DNA from: Caecibacteroides pullorum
Lineage (GTDB): Bacteria > Bacteroidota > Bacteroidia > Bacteroidales > Bacteroidaceae
DNA: 64,000 nt
Direction of reading: 5' to 3'
Assembly (NCBI RefSeq): GCF_019239235.1
Contig: NZ_JAAZTS010000002.1
Location: forward strand, 246,867 to 310,866
Each line of letters starts with the position of its first letter. Within the stretch, counting starts at the first letter, position 1. The notes under the pieces were generated by a model. It did no database searches. It worked only from the letters and a program-made list of their open reading frames with translations, and was not told the origin of the DNA. A program made the position numbers and the translations under genes. Positions 1 to 8,529 of this stretch are shown one piece after another.

Positions 1-1
1 C

Positions 2-694
2 ATCACCGCCGCCACCGGCGAACTGCTGCCTGCCGGGGTGCGCGCCCCCCAATTGCGGCCCAAAGTGAAGCTGCTTTACAATCCGCAGATGAAGAGCGTC
101 TACAACTTCGTGCCCGGCGTCATGGGGCTCATCCTGATGCTGATTTGTGCCATGATGACGTCTGTCTCCATCGTCCGCGAAAAGGAGATGGGCACAATGG
201 AAGTGCTGCTCGTCTCGCCCGTTCGGCCCATCTTCATCATCCTGTCCAAGACCGTGCCCTACTTCGTGCTTTCGTTCGTCAATCTCACGACCATTCTCCT
301 GCTGTCCGTCTACGTGCTCCACGTGCCCGTGGCGGGCAGCCTGCCGTGGCTCGTGGCCGTGTCGCTGCTTTTCATCTTCGTGTCGCTCTCGCTGGGTCTG
401 CTCATCTCCACCCTGACGCAGACGCAGGTGGCCGCCATGCTGGCCTCGGGACTGGTGCTGATGATGCCCACCATGCTCCTGTCCGGCATGATTTTCCCGG
501 TGGAGAGCATGCCTTGGGTGCTTCAGGGCATTTCGGCGGCCATTCCGGCGCGGTGGTACATCCAGGCCGTGCGCAAGCTGATGATACAGGGCGTCGACGT
601 GGTGAATGTGCTCACCGAGGTGGGCGTGTTGCTGGGCATGGCGGTAGTGCTGGTCACGGTCAGCCTCAAAAAGTTCAAGAACCGGTTAGAATGA
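2..694 (+). CDS. ABC-2 type transporter permease, 5' end outside window
   Basis: The open frame runs from base 2 with no start inside the window, so this is the C-terminal part of a longer protein. Visible are a large extracytoplasmic segment ending in VKLLYNPQMKSVYNFVPG and then about five hydrophobic helices, with the conserved REKEMGTMEVLLVSPVRP stretch after the first helix. That pattern is typical of ABC-2 permeases of the YbhR/YbhS/YhhJ type, which pair with an ATPase and an HlyD-like adaptor in inner-membrane efflux. The next permease starts 7 bases downstream in the same operon. The substrate cannot be read from the sequence. Confidence 0.85.
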   Translation: MTAATGELLPAGVRAPQLRPKVKLLYNPQMKSVYNFVPGVMGLILMLICAMMTSVSIVREKEMGTMEVLLVSPVRPIFIILSKTVPYFVLSFVNLTTILLLSVYVLHVPVAGSLPWLVAVSLLFIFVSLSLGLLISTLTQTQVAAMLASGLVLMMPTMLLSGMIFPVESMPWVLQGISAAIPARWYIQAVRKLMIQGVDVVNVLTEVGVLLGMAVVLVTVSLKKFKNRLE

Positions 695-701
695 AAGTCG
701 T

Positions 702-1817
702 ATGATAAAGTATCTGATAGAAAAAGAATTCAAGCAGCTCTTCAGGAATCCGTTCATCCCGAAACTCATCCTGCTGTTCCCCTGTATGATTATGATTCTG
801 ATGCCATGGGCGGCCAGCCTGGAAATCAAGAACATCCGGCTGGACATTGTAGACGGCGACCACAGCCCCCTGTCGCGGCGGCTGGTGGAGAAGGTGGCGG
901 CATCGGACTACTTCCGTGTGTCGGCCTTTCCTGCAACTTACGATGAGGCCCTGCGGCATGTGGAGGCGGGTTCGGCCGATATTGTGCTGGAGATTCCGCG
1001 CGATTTCGAGAAGGACTGGATGCGTGGCGGAGCGCCCCGTGTACTGGTGGCTGCCAATGCGGTGAACGGTACGAAGGGTGGTATGGGCAGTTCCTATCTG
1101 TCGTCCATCATCTCGGACTACGCCCGCAGCCTGTCCGCTACTGAAGGACGTTCCATGGCGTCCGCCTTCAGGCTGCCGCAGGTGTCGGTGCAGACGCTGA
1201 ACCTCTACAACCCGCGGCTCAACTACAAACTCTTCATGGTTCCGGCTCTGATGGTGATGTTGCTCACCCTTATCTGTGGTGCCCTTCCAGCCTTGAACGT
1301 GGTGGGCGAGAAGGAGGCGGGAACCATCGAGCAGATTAACGTGACGCCTGTGCGCAAGTTCACCTTCATCTGTGCCAAGTTGGTGCCCTACTGGCTGACG
1401 GGACTGGTGGTGCTCACCATTGCCTTTGTGCTGGCGTGGCTGCTCTACGGCATTCTGCCTGCGGGCCATTTCGTGACGCTCTATTTCTTTGCAATCATCT
1501 TCCTGCTGCTCGTGTCGGGTTTCGGGCTGGTGGTGTCCAATTATTCGTCCACGCTCCAGCAGGCCATGTTCGTCATGTTCTTCTTCATGCTGATTCTGGT
1601 ACTGATGAGCGGTCTGTTCACCCCCATCCACAGCATGCCCCGCTGGGCGCAGGCCCTTACCTACGCCAATCCGTTGCGCTACTTCGTGGAGGTGATGCGT
1701 ACCGTCTACCTGCGTGGAGGCGGTGTGGCCGACCTGCTTCCTCAGCTGGGTATGCTGCTGCTCTTTGCCGCAGGTTTCAATCTGTGGGCGGTGAAGAGTT
1801 ACCGCAAGAGCGGTTGA
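702..1817 (+). CDS. ABC-2 type transporter permease
   Basis: 371-residue inner-membrane permease: one N-terminal helix (about residues 21-40), a periplasmic domain of roughly 150 residues, then five to six helices. The motif GEKEAGTIEQINVTPVRK is equivalent to the one in the preceding permease, so the two are paralogues that probably form a heterodimeric export channel. It begins 7 bases after the upstream stop, which indicates co-transcription. The ATPase and membrane-fusion genes are expected upstream, outside the window. A row of hairpins follows the stop codon. Confidence 0.85.
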   Translation: MIKYLIEKEFKQLFRNPFIPKLILLFPCMIMILMPWAASLEIKNIRLDIVDGDHSPLSRRLVEKVAASDYFRVSAFPATYDEALRHVEAGSADIVLEIPRDFEKDWMRGGAPRVLVAANAVNGTKGGMGSSYLSSIISDYARSLSATEGRSMASAFRLPQVSVQTLNLYNPRLNYKLFMVPALMVMLLTLICGALPALNVVGEKEAGTIEQINVTPVRKFTFICAKLVPYWLTGLVVLTIAFVLAWLLYGILPAGHFVTLYFFAIIFLLLVSGFGLVVSNYSSTLQQAMFVMFFFMLILVLMSGLFTPIHSMPRWAQALTYANPLRYFVEVMRTVYLRGGGVADLLPQLGMLLLFAAGFNLWAVKSYRKSG

Positions 1818-1874
1818 GTGCCTGTTTGCAGAGAGAAACGGGCACGAAAGGTCTGGTTTCTGGGGATGATATCC

Positions 1875-1939
1875 GTTTCCTCTATATGGAAACACCCGTT
1901 CCCTGTACAAGGAAACGCTCGTTCCCCTCTGAGGGAACG
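1875..1939. terminator. Three consecutive hairpins between convergent genes
   Basis: Three short inverted repeats stand side by side: GTTTCC/GGAAAC (1875-1893), CGTTCCC/GGAAACG with one mismatch (1897-1917) and CGTTCCC/GGGAACG (1920-1939). They lie between the rightward permease and the leftward AlaX-like gene and probably end transcription from both sides. No long T-run follows. Confidence 0.5.
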
Positions 1940-1956
1940 GGTACATCCATACGAAT

Positions 1957-2466
1957 TTATGCCGGACTGACGAGCTTGAAGCGGATGCGCCAACGCTTCT
2001 CCGCTTCGTCCCAGTCGTGGCTGATGATGCGGAAGGTACCGATTTCTGCCGTGTTGGCCACGTGCGTACCGATGCAGAGGCATTCGTCGTAGTCGCCTAC
2101 CTTGACGATGCGCACCGTCTGCGAGGCGTCGTCGGGCAGGCGTTTCAGGTCGAAGCGTCCGCGCGCCTCCTCCTGCGTGATGAATTCCGTGGTGACGTCC
2201 AGGTGTCGGCCGATGACCTCGTTCACGGCCTCCTCCAGCCGCCTGGCGTCCTCTTCCGTCGGCTGCTGTTCCAGTCGGTAGTCCAGTTTGCTCTTCTTCC
2301 GTTCGATGTGTGCCGCAATCGACCTTCCGCACCCGAAAAGGCGTATCATGGTCTGGTTGATGATGTGTTCGCAGGTGTGCATAGGCGGGTATTCCTGCTT
2401 GTTGTGCTCGTTGAGCGTGGGTTGCTGTTCCATATTGAAAAGTATTTTGTTGGTTTTATTTTTCAT
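1957..2466 (-). CDS. AlaX-like alanyl-tRNA editing protein
   Basis: 169-residue protein with the second-additional-domain signature of class II tRNA synthetase editing domains. HTCEH gives a His-x3-His pair at residues 30 and 34, and CIGTH gives a Cys-x3-His pair at 131 and 135; together these make the zinc site that hydrolyses mischarged Ser- or Gly-tRNA(Ala) in AlaX proteins. It has no synthetase catalytic domain, so it would act in trans in the cytoplasm. The start could instead be the Met at 2433, because the terminator of the upstream gene overlaps the first codons. Confidence 0.75.
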   Translation of the reverse strand: MKNKTNKILFNMEQQPTLNEHNKQEYPPMHTCEHIINQTMIRLFGCGRSIAAHIERKKSKLDYRLEQQPTEEDARRLEEAVNEVIGRHLDVTTEFITQEEARGRFDLKRLPDDASQTVRIVKVGDYDECLCIGTHVANTAEIGTFRIISHDWDEAEKRWRIRFKLVSPA

Positions 2467-2500
2467 AAAGAACCCCCATTCTCTGCAGACAAAGAATGAG
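2466..2500 (-). terminator. Terminator of DUF3332 gene
   Basis: Inverted repeat CATTCT/AGAATG extended by C and G runs, followed on the minus strand by TTCTTT. It lies just past the DUF3332 stop and reaches the first annotated codon of the AlaX-like gene. Confidence 0.5.
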
Positions 2501-2526
2501 GGTACTCTTCTACTTTCTATAGTCGT

Positions 2527-3084
2527 TTATCTACAAGCGTAGTACATGTCTGTCGACACAGCCAGTCTTGCATTGGCCACGCCCTGCGCGTCCAGCGTGA
2601 CGGTCAGGTCTTCGCCGTTGGGCAGCGTCATCTGTGCCGTTCCGTCGTTGTTTAGTCTTACGAGTTCGGTGCTCACGCCGTCGGCCACCACGTTCCACGT
2701 GTTCAGGCTCTTGTCGTAGATCAGTTCCATCGGCGCCGTTTCATCGCCTTCCTTCGTGATAGAATATCCGTTTTCTAGTGTTTCGACTAGGTAGTTTCCA
2801 TTTTCACCTTGCACTTTCTTAATGTCACCGACACTTGCCATCGGATTGCTTCCACTCCAGAATTCAATGGAGTTAATAATAACCGCATCTGCAAAATAAC
2901 AAACGCCATAAACGGGAATAATATTGAGAGCTAAAAAAACCAGTTCATTCACAAATTTATTTCCAATACTTTGATTCCAACTGACTAATCTGCTGTGCAA
3001 GCCGAAAGAGCCAATACATGAACTGAAAAGGAATGCACCGCAAATCATTACGGAAGCTGCCATTTTAAGATTAAATTTTTTCAT
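2527..3084 (-). CDS. DUF3332 family lipoprotein
   Basis: 185 residues from the chosen start. The N-terminus MKKFNLKMAASVMICGAFLF plus SSC is a lipoprotein signal peptide with the lipobox cysteine near residue 23. A second hydrophobic stretch (about residues 45-70) and a beta-rich C-terminal domain follow, as in DUF3332 proteins of Bacteroidetes. Start 3084 was preferred to the longer frame from 3141 because AAGAAG precedes it and the signal peptide then begins correctly. It is probably envelope-anchored; no molecular function is known. Confidence 0.75.
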   Translation of the reverse strand: MKKFNLKMAASVMICGAFLFSSCIGSFGLHSRLVSWNQSIGNKFVNELVFLALNIIPVYGVCYFADAVIINSIEFWSGSNPMASVGDIKKVQGENGNYLVETLENGYSITKEGDETAPMELIYDKSLNTWNVVADGVSTELVRLNNDGTAQMTLPNGEDLTVTLDAQGVANARLAVSTDMYYACR

Positions 3085-3138
3085 AATTTTTTCTTCTTTG
3101 GTGTTTAAGATTAAAAAACTTTCTGCATTAGATTTGTG

Positions 3139-3173
3139 CAAATATACACTTTTATCTATAAAATGCTATCAAA
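3139..3173 (-). promoter_or_regulatory. Bacteroidetes promoter of DUF3332 gene
   Basis: On the minus strand TTTG (3170-3173) and TATATTTG (3139-3146) are separated by 23 bases, slightly longer than the usual 19-21. Confidence 0.55.
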
Positions 3174-3235
3174 TGGAAAGATTTTCTTTTCTTTTTTCTT
3201 ATGTGTAGGCATTCATAATTTCTAGGTAATAGCAG

Positions 3236-3265
3236 TTGTTAAACAGGCTTTTTTTTCTATATTTG
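3236..3265 (+). promoter_or_regulatory. Bacteroidetes promoter of MBL-fold gene
   Basis: TATATTTG at 3258-3265 with TTG near 3236-3238 upstream, about 57 bases before the start codon of the MBL hydrolase. Confidence 0.55.
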
Positions 3266-3321
3266 CGCCACTTTTGCTGAAGCGTAAGTTTCGTAATGAA
3301 TAAAATGTAAAGAAGTAAGTA

Positions 3322-4125
3322 ATGAAAGTACGATTTATAAGCCTGGCCAGTGGCAGTAGTGGCAATTGTTACTATCTGGGCACCGAAAAATATGGTATTT
3401 TGATAGATGCAGGCATAGCGGCCCGCAGCATCCGGAAAATCTTGAAAGAATATGGCATCGGCATGGAGACCATCCTTGCAGTGTTTGTTACGCACGATCA
3501 TGCCGATCACATCAAAGCATTGGGTGGCTTGGGTGAAAAACTGAATATCCCTATTTATACTACCGCACGTATCCATGAAGGCATTGGTCGCAGCTATTGC
3601 ATGACGGAAAAGTTGCATACTTCTGCCCGTTATTTGGAAAAGCAGACTCCTATGCAACTGGAAGATTTTTGCATTGAATCCTTTGAAGTTCCTCACGACG
3701 GAACTGACAACGTGGGCTATTTTATTACGATTGACGACAAGAAGTTTGCATTTTTGACCGACTTGGGTGAAATCACTCCCGTTGCTGCAGAATATATCTG
3801 TCGAGCCAACTATTTGGTTTTGGAAGCTAATTATGATGACGAAATGTTGCAAATGGGGCCGTATCCTCCCTATTTAAAGGAACGTATCAAAAGCCGGACA
3901 GGACATATGAGTAATGCAGCAACTGCTCAATTTCTAGCAGACCACTTCAGTAACCAACTGCGTTACATTTGGCTGTGTCATCTCAGTAAAGACAATAATC
4001 ATCCTGAACTTGCCTATAAGACGGTAGAACTGAAGCTGCATGATTATGGAATTGTGGTCGGACGGGATGTCCAACTATGCGCTTTAAAGCGTACTACACC
4101 TTCCGAACTCTACGAATTTGAATAG
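3322..4125 (+). CDS. MBL-fold metallohydrolase, YycJ/WalJ-like
   Basis: 267 residues. SLASGSSGNCYY opens the metallo-beta-lactamase fold and HDHADH (residues 58-63) is the metal-binding motif. A second histidine lies in VPHDGTDN, an aspartate in FLTDLGE and a late histidine in CHLSKDNNH. Length and motifs match the YycJ-like group of probable cytoplasmic nucleases or phosphodiesterases. It is a single gene with its own promoter, and the tRNA genes follow 90 bases later. Confidence 0.85.
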   Translation: MKVRFISLASGSSGNCYYLGTEKYGILIDAGIAARSIRKILKEYGIGMETILAVFVTHDHADHIKALGGLGEKLNIPIYTTARIHEGIGRSYCMTEKLHTSARYLEKQTPMQLEDFCIESFEVPHDGTDNVGYFITIDDKKFAFLTDLGEITPVAAEYICRANYLVLEANYDDEMLQMGPYPPYLKERIKSRTGHMSNAATAQFLADHFSNQLRYIWLCHLSKDNNHPELAYKTVELKLHDYGIVVGRDVQLCALKRTTPSELYEFE

Positions 4126-4162
4126 AAAATGCCGCTTCCATCGAAAAAAAACTGTTTTTTTA

Positions 4163-4193
4163 TTTGTTGGTTCAAATAAAAGAACTACCTTTG
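4163..4193 (+). promoter_or_regulatory. Promoter of tRNA-Lys/tRNA-Pro unit
   Basis: TTTG (4163-4166), 19 bases, TACCTTTG (4186-4193), ending 22 bases before tRNA-Lys. This is a canonical Bacteroidetes promoter. Confidence 0.75.
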
Positions 4194-4215
4194 CACCCGC
4201 AAACGAAAAAGAGAG

Positions 4216-4288
4216 GCACTCTTAGCTCAGTTGGTAGAGCAACTGACTCTTAATCAGTGGGTCCAGGGTTCGAATCCCTGAGGGTGTA
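4216..4288 (+). tRNA. tRNA-Lys (CTT)
   Basis: 73-nt cloverleaf. Acceptor GCACTCT pairs with AGGGTGT; the anticodon arm ACTGA-CTCTTAA-TCAGT gives CTT; the T arm is CAGGG-TTCGAAT-CCCTG. CCA is not encoded. Confidence 0.96.
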
Positions 4289-4322
4289 CTAATCAAGAAA
4301 AACCTTTCTTGGGAAAGGTATT

Positions 4323-4397
4323 CGGGGTGTAGCGCAGTCCGGTTAGCGCACCTGCTTTGGGAGCAGGGGGTCGTGGGTTCGAATCCCGCTACCCCGA
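4323..4397 (+). tRNA. tRNA-Pro (TGG), prophage integration target
   Basis: 75-nt cloverleaf. Acceptor CGGGGTG pairs with TACCCCG; the anticodon arm CCTGC-TTTGGGA-GCAGG gives TGG. Its last 14 bases are the start of the left attachment repeat, so the tRNA stays intact after phage integration. Confidence 0.96.
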
Positions 4398-4406
4398 CAA
4401 AGGGTC
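4384..4406 (+). repeat. Left prophage attachment site (attL core)
   Basis: 23 bases, starting TCCCGCTACCCCGAC and ending GGGTC, are identical to 47940-47962. They begin inside the T arm of tRNA-Pro. About 70 further bases (to about 4477) match the right copy imperfectly, including the tRNA terminator. Confidence 0.88.
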
Positions 4407-4435
4407 AGATTTCATTGAAAATCAGGCCTTTTTTG
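4403..4435 (+). terminator. tRNA-Pro terminator (left copy)
   Basis: GGTCAGATTT pairs with AAATCAGGCC apart from one A-A mismatch and is followed by a T-run. In the right copy (47959-47990) the mismatch is absent. Confidence 0.65.
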
Positions 4436-4521
4436 TTTTAAATGGGTTTCTTTTTTCTGTCTGAAATGTCTGAATTTGTCTGGTTCATAAATTGTCAAAA
4501 ATAAACCAGCAAAAAGACCCT

Positions 4522-5727
4522 ATGAGAAGAAAGAAAGTTATTATTTTGCCACATCTGGTAGATGCTGGCGGCGATTTGAGTAAAAATTGGTTCGTGGAAT
4601 ATTCTTGCCGTGATCCAAGAACTGATAAGCTCAAACGATTCAGAGAATATACAGGTCTCGGTAAGCATAAGTCTGCCAAAGAAAGATATACTTTAGCCAA
4701 GCAAATCATTGCAGAACTTAAGGAGAAACTTGCTACAGGATGGGTTCCATTTCAAGAGGAAAAAGTGACCTTTCAAGATGAACTTATTATGCAGGTTCAT
4801 GCTGACAGATGGGGACGTGAGCGTGAATCACTCCCAACCATTCGGATATATTTGTCTGAGTTTCTTGAGGTAAAGAAAGCTACCGTCATCCAGCATTCCT
4901 ATCAAACATATAGATCAAAGCTGCGTATTTTTGCCGAATGGGCAGAACATCAGGAATTGGATACTATCCATATCAGTTGTATTACAAGGGATCATATTTG
5001 TGATTTTATGTTCTTTTTGATTGAACAGAACAATGTATCCAGACGGACCATTCTAAAGTATAAACAAATTTTGCACGGGTTCTTTGATTATATGATTCAG
5101 GCACGGGGGATTATATTAACCAATCCTGTTCATGATATTCCTGAAATGGGAAGGCTGACGGATGAAGCTCCTCGGCCAATTCCTGAGAAGGAACGCTCAA
5201 AGCTGATGGCATATATGAAAAAGAACGATCCTCAGCTATGGTTGTTTTGTCAGATGGAGTACTATTGCGCCATCCGTCCGAATGAATTGCGACAGTTACG
5301 TATTCAAGATATTGATTTTGTCAGGCACATTATCCGTGTTCCTTGTACTATTAGTAAGAACCGTCAAACTGAATTAGTGAATATCCCGAACCAATTATAT
5401 AATGTATTACTTGCAATGAAGGTTGATGAACATGAAGGTGGGCTCTATCTGTTCTCTAGTTGTGGTCGGCCCGGGAAGTCAATGTTAGGAAAGAATAATT
5501 TTCGTTTTCGCTTTGACCGCATCCGTAACCGATTGGGTTTGTCGGCAGAATATAAACTATACAGTTTCAAGCACACGGGTGGGGTAGAGTTGGTTAATGC
5601 TGGTGTAGATACTTGGGAACTACAACGTCATTTTCGACATAAATCTATTGATACAACAGAGCGATATATTCGTAGAAATTTTGCGGTGAAAAGCGATAAA
5701 ATTAAGAATCACTTCCCTGATATCTGA
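4522..5727 (+). CDS. Tyrosine recombinase / phage integrase
   Basis: 401 residues from the ATG at 4522; a TTG at 4492 would add ten. An N-terminal arm-binding region and a SAM-like core-binding domain (about 110-200) precede the catalytic domain. Arg sits in CAIRPNELRQLR (about 252), His in SFKHTGG (about 351), a second His in RHFRHKS and the tyrosine in TTERYIR (about 382). The arginine of the usual HxxR motif is replaced by glycine. It lies about 115 bases inside attL, reads away from it, and should catalyse integration at tRNA-Pro. Confidence 0.92.
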   Translation: MRRKKVIILPHLVDAGGDLSKNWFVEYSCRDPRTDKLKRFREYTGLGKHKSAKERYTLAKQIIAELKEKLATGWVPFQEEKVTFQDELIMQVHADRWGRERESLPTIRIYLSEFLEVKKATVIQHSYQTYRSKLRIFAEWAEHQELDTIHISCITRDHICDFMFFLIEQNNVSRRTILKYKQILHGFFDYMIQARGIILTNPVHDIPEMGRLTDEAPRPIPEKERSKLMAYMKKNDPQLWLFCQMEYYCAIRPNELRQLRIQDIDFVRHIIRVPCTISKNRQTELVNIPNQLYNVLLAMKVDEHEGGLYLFSSCGRPGKSMLGKNNFRFRFDRIRNRLGLSAEYKLYSFKHTGGVELVNAGVDTWELQRHFRHKSIDTTERYIRRNFAVKSDKIKNHFPDI

Positions 5728-5736
5728 TAATATTTC

Positions 5737-5744
5737 TACATTTG
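5737..5744 (+). promoter_or_regulatory. -7 box of umuDC
   Basis: TACATTTG ends only five bases before the umuD ATG, so the transcript would start at or next to the initiation codon. No clear TTTG is present 19-21 bases upstream, which may mean the promoter depends on an activator or is relieved under stress. Confidence 0.45.
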
Positions 5745-5749
5745 CCAAC

Positions 5750-6190
5750 ATGAAAAAGAACATCGAAATACATCTTGTAGATCTTTCTACTTCATTGCCT
5801 TTGCCATACGCCGATGAAGGTATCAGAGCTGGCTTCCCAAGCCCAGCGCAGGACTATATGGAGCAGGCCATAGATCTAAACAAGGAGCTTATCAAGCACC
5901 CATCCAGCACATTTTACGGCCGTGTAGTCGGTGACAGCATGAAGGATGAAGGTATTGAAGAGGGCGACATCCTCGTCATCAACAAGTCACTTGAGCTGAT
6001 TGAGGGTGACCTGGCAGTTTGCTATGTTGATGGAGAGTTTACCGTCAAGCGAGTTTCCATTGAAGGCGACACCGTTTGGCTTGTACCGTCCAATCCTTCC
6101 TATCCTCGTATCAAGGTAACAGCCGATAATGATTTCTTAGTCTGGGGAATCGTCACCTACACCATCAAGAAGAACCGTAGAAGGAGGTAA
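5750..6190 (+). CDS. umuD: UmuD-like S24 peptidase
   Basis: 146 residues. The LexA/UmuD serine-lysine dyad is visible: Ser63 in VGDSMKDEG and Lys100 in FTVKRV. Ala27-Gly28 is a plausible RecA-stimulated self-cleavage site. The family provides the processed subunit of the translesion polymerase made after DNA damage. The stop lies one base before the umuC ATG, so the pair is translated as a unit. Confidence 0.9.
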   Translation: MKKNIEIHLVDLSTSLPLPYADEGIRAGFPSPAQDYMEQAIDLNKELIKHPSSTFYGRVVGDSMKDEGIEEGDILVINKSLELIEGDLAVCYVDGEFTVKRVSIEGDTVWLVPSNPSYPRIKVTADNDFLVWGIVTYTIKKNRRRR

Positions 6191-6191
6191 T

Positions 6192-7439
6192 ATGTTCGGC
6201 TTAATGGACTGTAATAACTTCTACGCCTCGTGCGAGCGGGTATTCAACCCTTCGCTGAATGGGCGGCCCGTTGTCGTGCTATCGAACAACGATGGCTGTG
6301 TTATTGCTCGCTCCAATGAAGCGAAAGCACTGGGCATCCCGATGGGTGCGCCGGCTTATCAGATAAAAGAACTGGTCGAGAAGCACGGGATTGCAGTCTT
6401 TTCATCAAACTACACCCTTTATGGGGATATGTCCGCCCGTGTCATGTCCATCCTTTCCTCGCTGGCCCCCGATATCGAAGTATATTCCATCGATGAAGCA
6501 TTCGTCAATCTGGATGGCGTCAAGGACTACCAAAGCCTCGGAACTACCATCGTCAACAAGGTATATAAAGGTACAGGTATTCCCGTTAGTCTGGGCATAG
6601 CGCCGACCCGTACCTTGGCCAAGATGGCCAACAAGTTTGCGAAGAAATACCCGGCCTATAAGCGTGTTTGCTGCATCGATACGGATGATAAGCGGGAGAA
6701 AGCCCTGCGTCTATTCAGTATTGGCGATGTGTGGGGAATCGGCCGGAGACAAGCGGCCAAGCTGGAAAAGGAAGGCGTGAAAACAGCTTACGACTTCACC
6801 CAACTACCAGGCTCATGGGTACGCAAGTACATGACGGTAGTCGGCGAACGTACTTGGAAAGAACTTCGTGGAATACCCTGTATTTCTGAGAATATCACGC
6901 CCCGTAAGCAGATTTGCACCTCAAGAAGTTTCGGCCAGATGATAGACTGCATAGAACAGATGGATGAAGCCGTATCTACCTTCGCGGCCACTTGTGCCAA
7001 GAAGCTTAGAGAGCAGAAAGGCTATGCCGTGTCGCTTCATGTGTTCATCATAACCAACCGATTCCGGGAAGACCTGCCACAATACTGGAAGAGTGTATCA
7101 GTAAATCTTCCGGTGCCCACAGACGATACGCTGGAGATTGTTCACTATGCCCTGTCCGGGTTAAGGAGTATCTTCAGAACTGGGTACCAATATAAGAAGG
7201 CTGGTGTCATCATCACGGAAATCACGTATAATGTCCAGCATAACCTGTTCGACACAGTTGACCGGGGCAAACGGGAGCGGCTGATGAATGCCATAGATAG
7301 TATCAACGGCAAGCATGGGCATTCTGTCAAGTTGGCCGTGCAGGGTCAGGGGAACGGTTGTAAGCTGAAGCAGGAGCAGCTATCCAAGCACTACACGACA
7401 AATCTTGGAGAGATTATTGAAATAAATTGTAGGGAATGA
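6192..7439 (+). CDS. umuC: UmuC-like Y-family DNA polymerase
   Basis: 415 residues. [16 protein letters not shown] carries the first catalytic Asp (residue 6) and YSIDEAF the Asp101-Glu102 pair. Helix-hairpin-helix, little-finger and C-terminal DUF4113-like regions follow in the usual order and length. With umuD it forms a DNA polymerase V type mutagenic bypass enzyme. A strong terminator lies 50 bases after the stop. Confidence 0.93.
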   Translation: MFGLMDCNNFYASCERVFNPSLNGRPVVVLSNNDGCVIARSNEAKALGIPMGAPAYQIKELVEKHGIAVFSSNYTLYGDMSARVMSILSSLAPDIEVYSIDEAFVNLDGVKDYQSLGTTIVNKVYKGTGIPVSLGIAPTRTLAKMANKFAKKYPAYKRVCCIDTDDKREKALRLFSIGDVWGIGRRQAAKLEKEGVKTAYDFTQLPGSWVRKYMTVVGERTWKELRGIPCISENITPRKQICTSRSFGQMIDCIEQMDEAVSTFAATCAKKLREQKGYAVSLHVFIITNRFREDLPQYWKSVSVNLPVPTDDTLEIVHYALSGLRSIFRTGYQYKKAGVIITEITYNVQHNLFDTVDRGKRERLMNAIDSINGKHGHSVKLAVQGQGNGCKLKQEQLSKHYTTNLGEIIEINCRE

Positions 7440-7488
7440 GTAAGCAATAAACCGGTCACTTATAATGTTGTCTAAGTTTAAGTATAAA

Positions 7489-7530
7489 AGAGCCTTATCA
7501 AATCCTATTTTGAGGCTATGATAAGGCTCT
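7489..7530. terminator. Bidirectional terminator between umuC and the DUF7689-like gene
   Basis: A perfect 12-bp stem (AGAGCCTTATCA/TGATAAGGCTCT) with an 18-base loop, and A/T-rich runs on both sides. It separates two converging units. Confidence 0.85.
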
Positions 7531-7615
7531 AAAAATATAAGTTACTACAATCAAGTTACTGCTAATAAATCTACCCTTGCCAAATTGGACTTTTGAGTCA
7601 CCCTCATTGCAATAA

Positions 7616-8095
7616 CTAAAAAGCACGACTCATAATACAATACACTATTCCATAATTATTCCCTTCTATAGTATATGGTGTACCATGTTGAATATCATTT
7701 CCTTTTCCCAATTTACTTGTCCAAAAAGAATTTCTTAGTTGTCTAGCAGCATGTGTACATTCTCTAGTTCCAGGCTTCACATACAAAGCTATTTTTTGAA
7801 GTCTTTCATCAAATTCAGCATTATCACAAATTTCATATCCCTTTTTACGAAAGGCCTCTATAAAAGAATCTACATCAGGAGTTTTTGTAACGTCATCTGG
7901 CCAATAACAAACTCCATCAAGTGCTTCTGTTGCACAAGGGGCAGGCCACATCCATCTATCATTATAATTATAAGCCCATGCTATACAATTATAATTAGGA
8001 GTTTGAGGACTTGTTATTTGAAAGTTTTTATCATGTGCTAATCTTGGGAAATAATTTATTATCAAACGTTTCAACTTCTCAATATCTTTACCCAT
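7616..8095 (-). CDS. DUF7689-like protein with NCIAWA motif (third gene of cassette)
   Basis: 159 residues. NYNCIAWAYN places a cysteine at 37 followed by tryptophan. CTHAARQ (His115) and KGNDIQH (His137) follow, a spacing that recalls papain/NlpC-like Cys-His enzymes. I recall related NCIAWA proteins as DUF7689; the name is from memory and function is unknown. The start overlaps the upstream gene by 25 bases, giving coupled translation. Codon use is much more AT-rich than in the neighbouring tail genes. It could be an effector of the three-gene cassette. Confidence 0.6.
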   Translation of the reverse strand: MGKDIEKLKRLIINYFPRLAHDKNFQITSPQTPNYNCIAWAYNYNDRWMWPAPCATEALDGVCYWPDDVTKTPDVDSFIEAFRKKGYEICDNAEFDERLQKIALYVKPGTRECTHAARQLRNSFWTSKLGKGNDIQHGTPYTIEGNNYGIVYCIMSRAF

Positions 8096-8529
8096 AATTT
8101 ACATGCGTCAGCTATTGTAGCGTTATTTCTATTCGTTATTTTTTTCCCATATATTATATTTAATGCCCAAACCAGATGAGAAGGTTCATATTCAATCTCA
8201 TCTAATATAAAAGGAACCGCTTTTTTCCCCATAGCAATAATAGCTTGAAAATCTTTATGCTCAATTATATCAGAGATAGAAGATGTGAACATTGTGTCTT
8301 CTTGCCATTTTTCTAAATGACATTGAAACTTTCGTTTATTAAGCATAAACATTTCTTCACGATCATCAATATTCAACAGATAATTAGAAGATTCTGTTTT
8401 TTGCATAACTGATGTTACTTTGCTATACTTATCTATATCAGAGTAAGCATTTGCAGGTGCTACAAGTAAACTTGCAGCTGCTAAAGTTAAAGGTTTTAGA
8501 CCTTTAGTGAAAGTATTTATTAGTTGCAT
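8071..8529 (-). CDS. Small helical protein of TIGR04255 cassette
   Basis: 152 residues. The N-terminus has a hydrophobic segment (LTLAAASLLVAPANAY, about residues 14-29) like a signal peptide or anchor. The conserved part WQEDTMFTSS, then IIAMGKKAVPFILDEI, then HLVWALNIIYGKKI resembles short HEAT-like proteins that, as I recall, occur next to TIGR04255 genes. It overlaps the gene before by 10 bases and the one after by 25. No catalytic motif is visible; a partner or immunity role is only a guess. Confidence 0.55.
   Translation of the reverse strand: MQLINTFTKGLKPLTLAAASLLVAPANAYSDIDKYSKVTSVMQKTESSNYLLNIDDREEMFMLNKRKFQCHLEKWQEDTMFTSSISDIIEHKDFQAIIAMGKKAVPFILDEIEYEPSHLVWALNIIYGKKITNRNNATIADACKLWVKILRS

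Noticed and set aside
675..1946. Long leftward frame of 423 codons opposite the second permease.
   Set aside because: It is antisense to a clear ABC-2 permease, rich in His/Gln/Arg as expected for a shadow frame.
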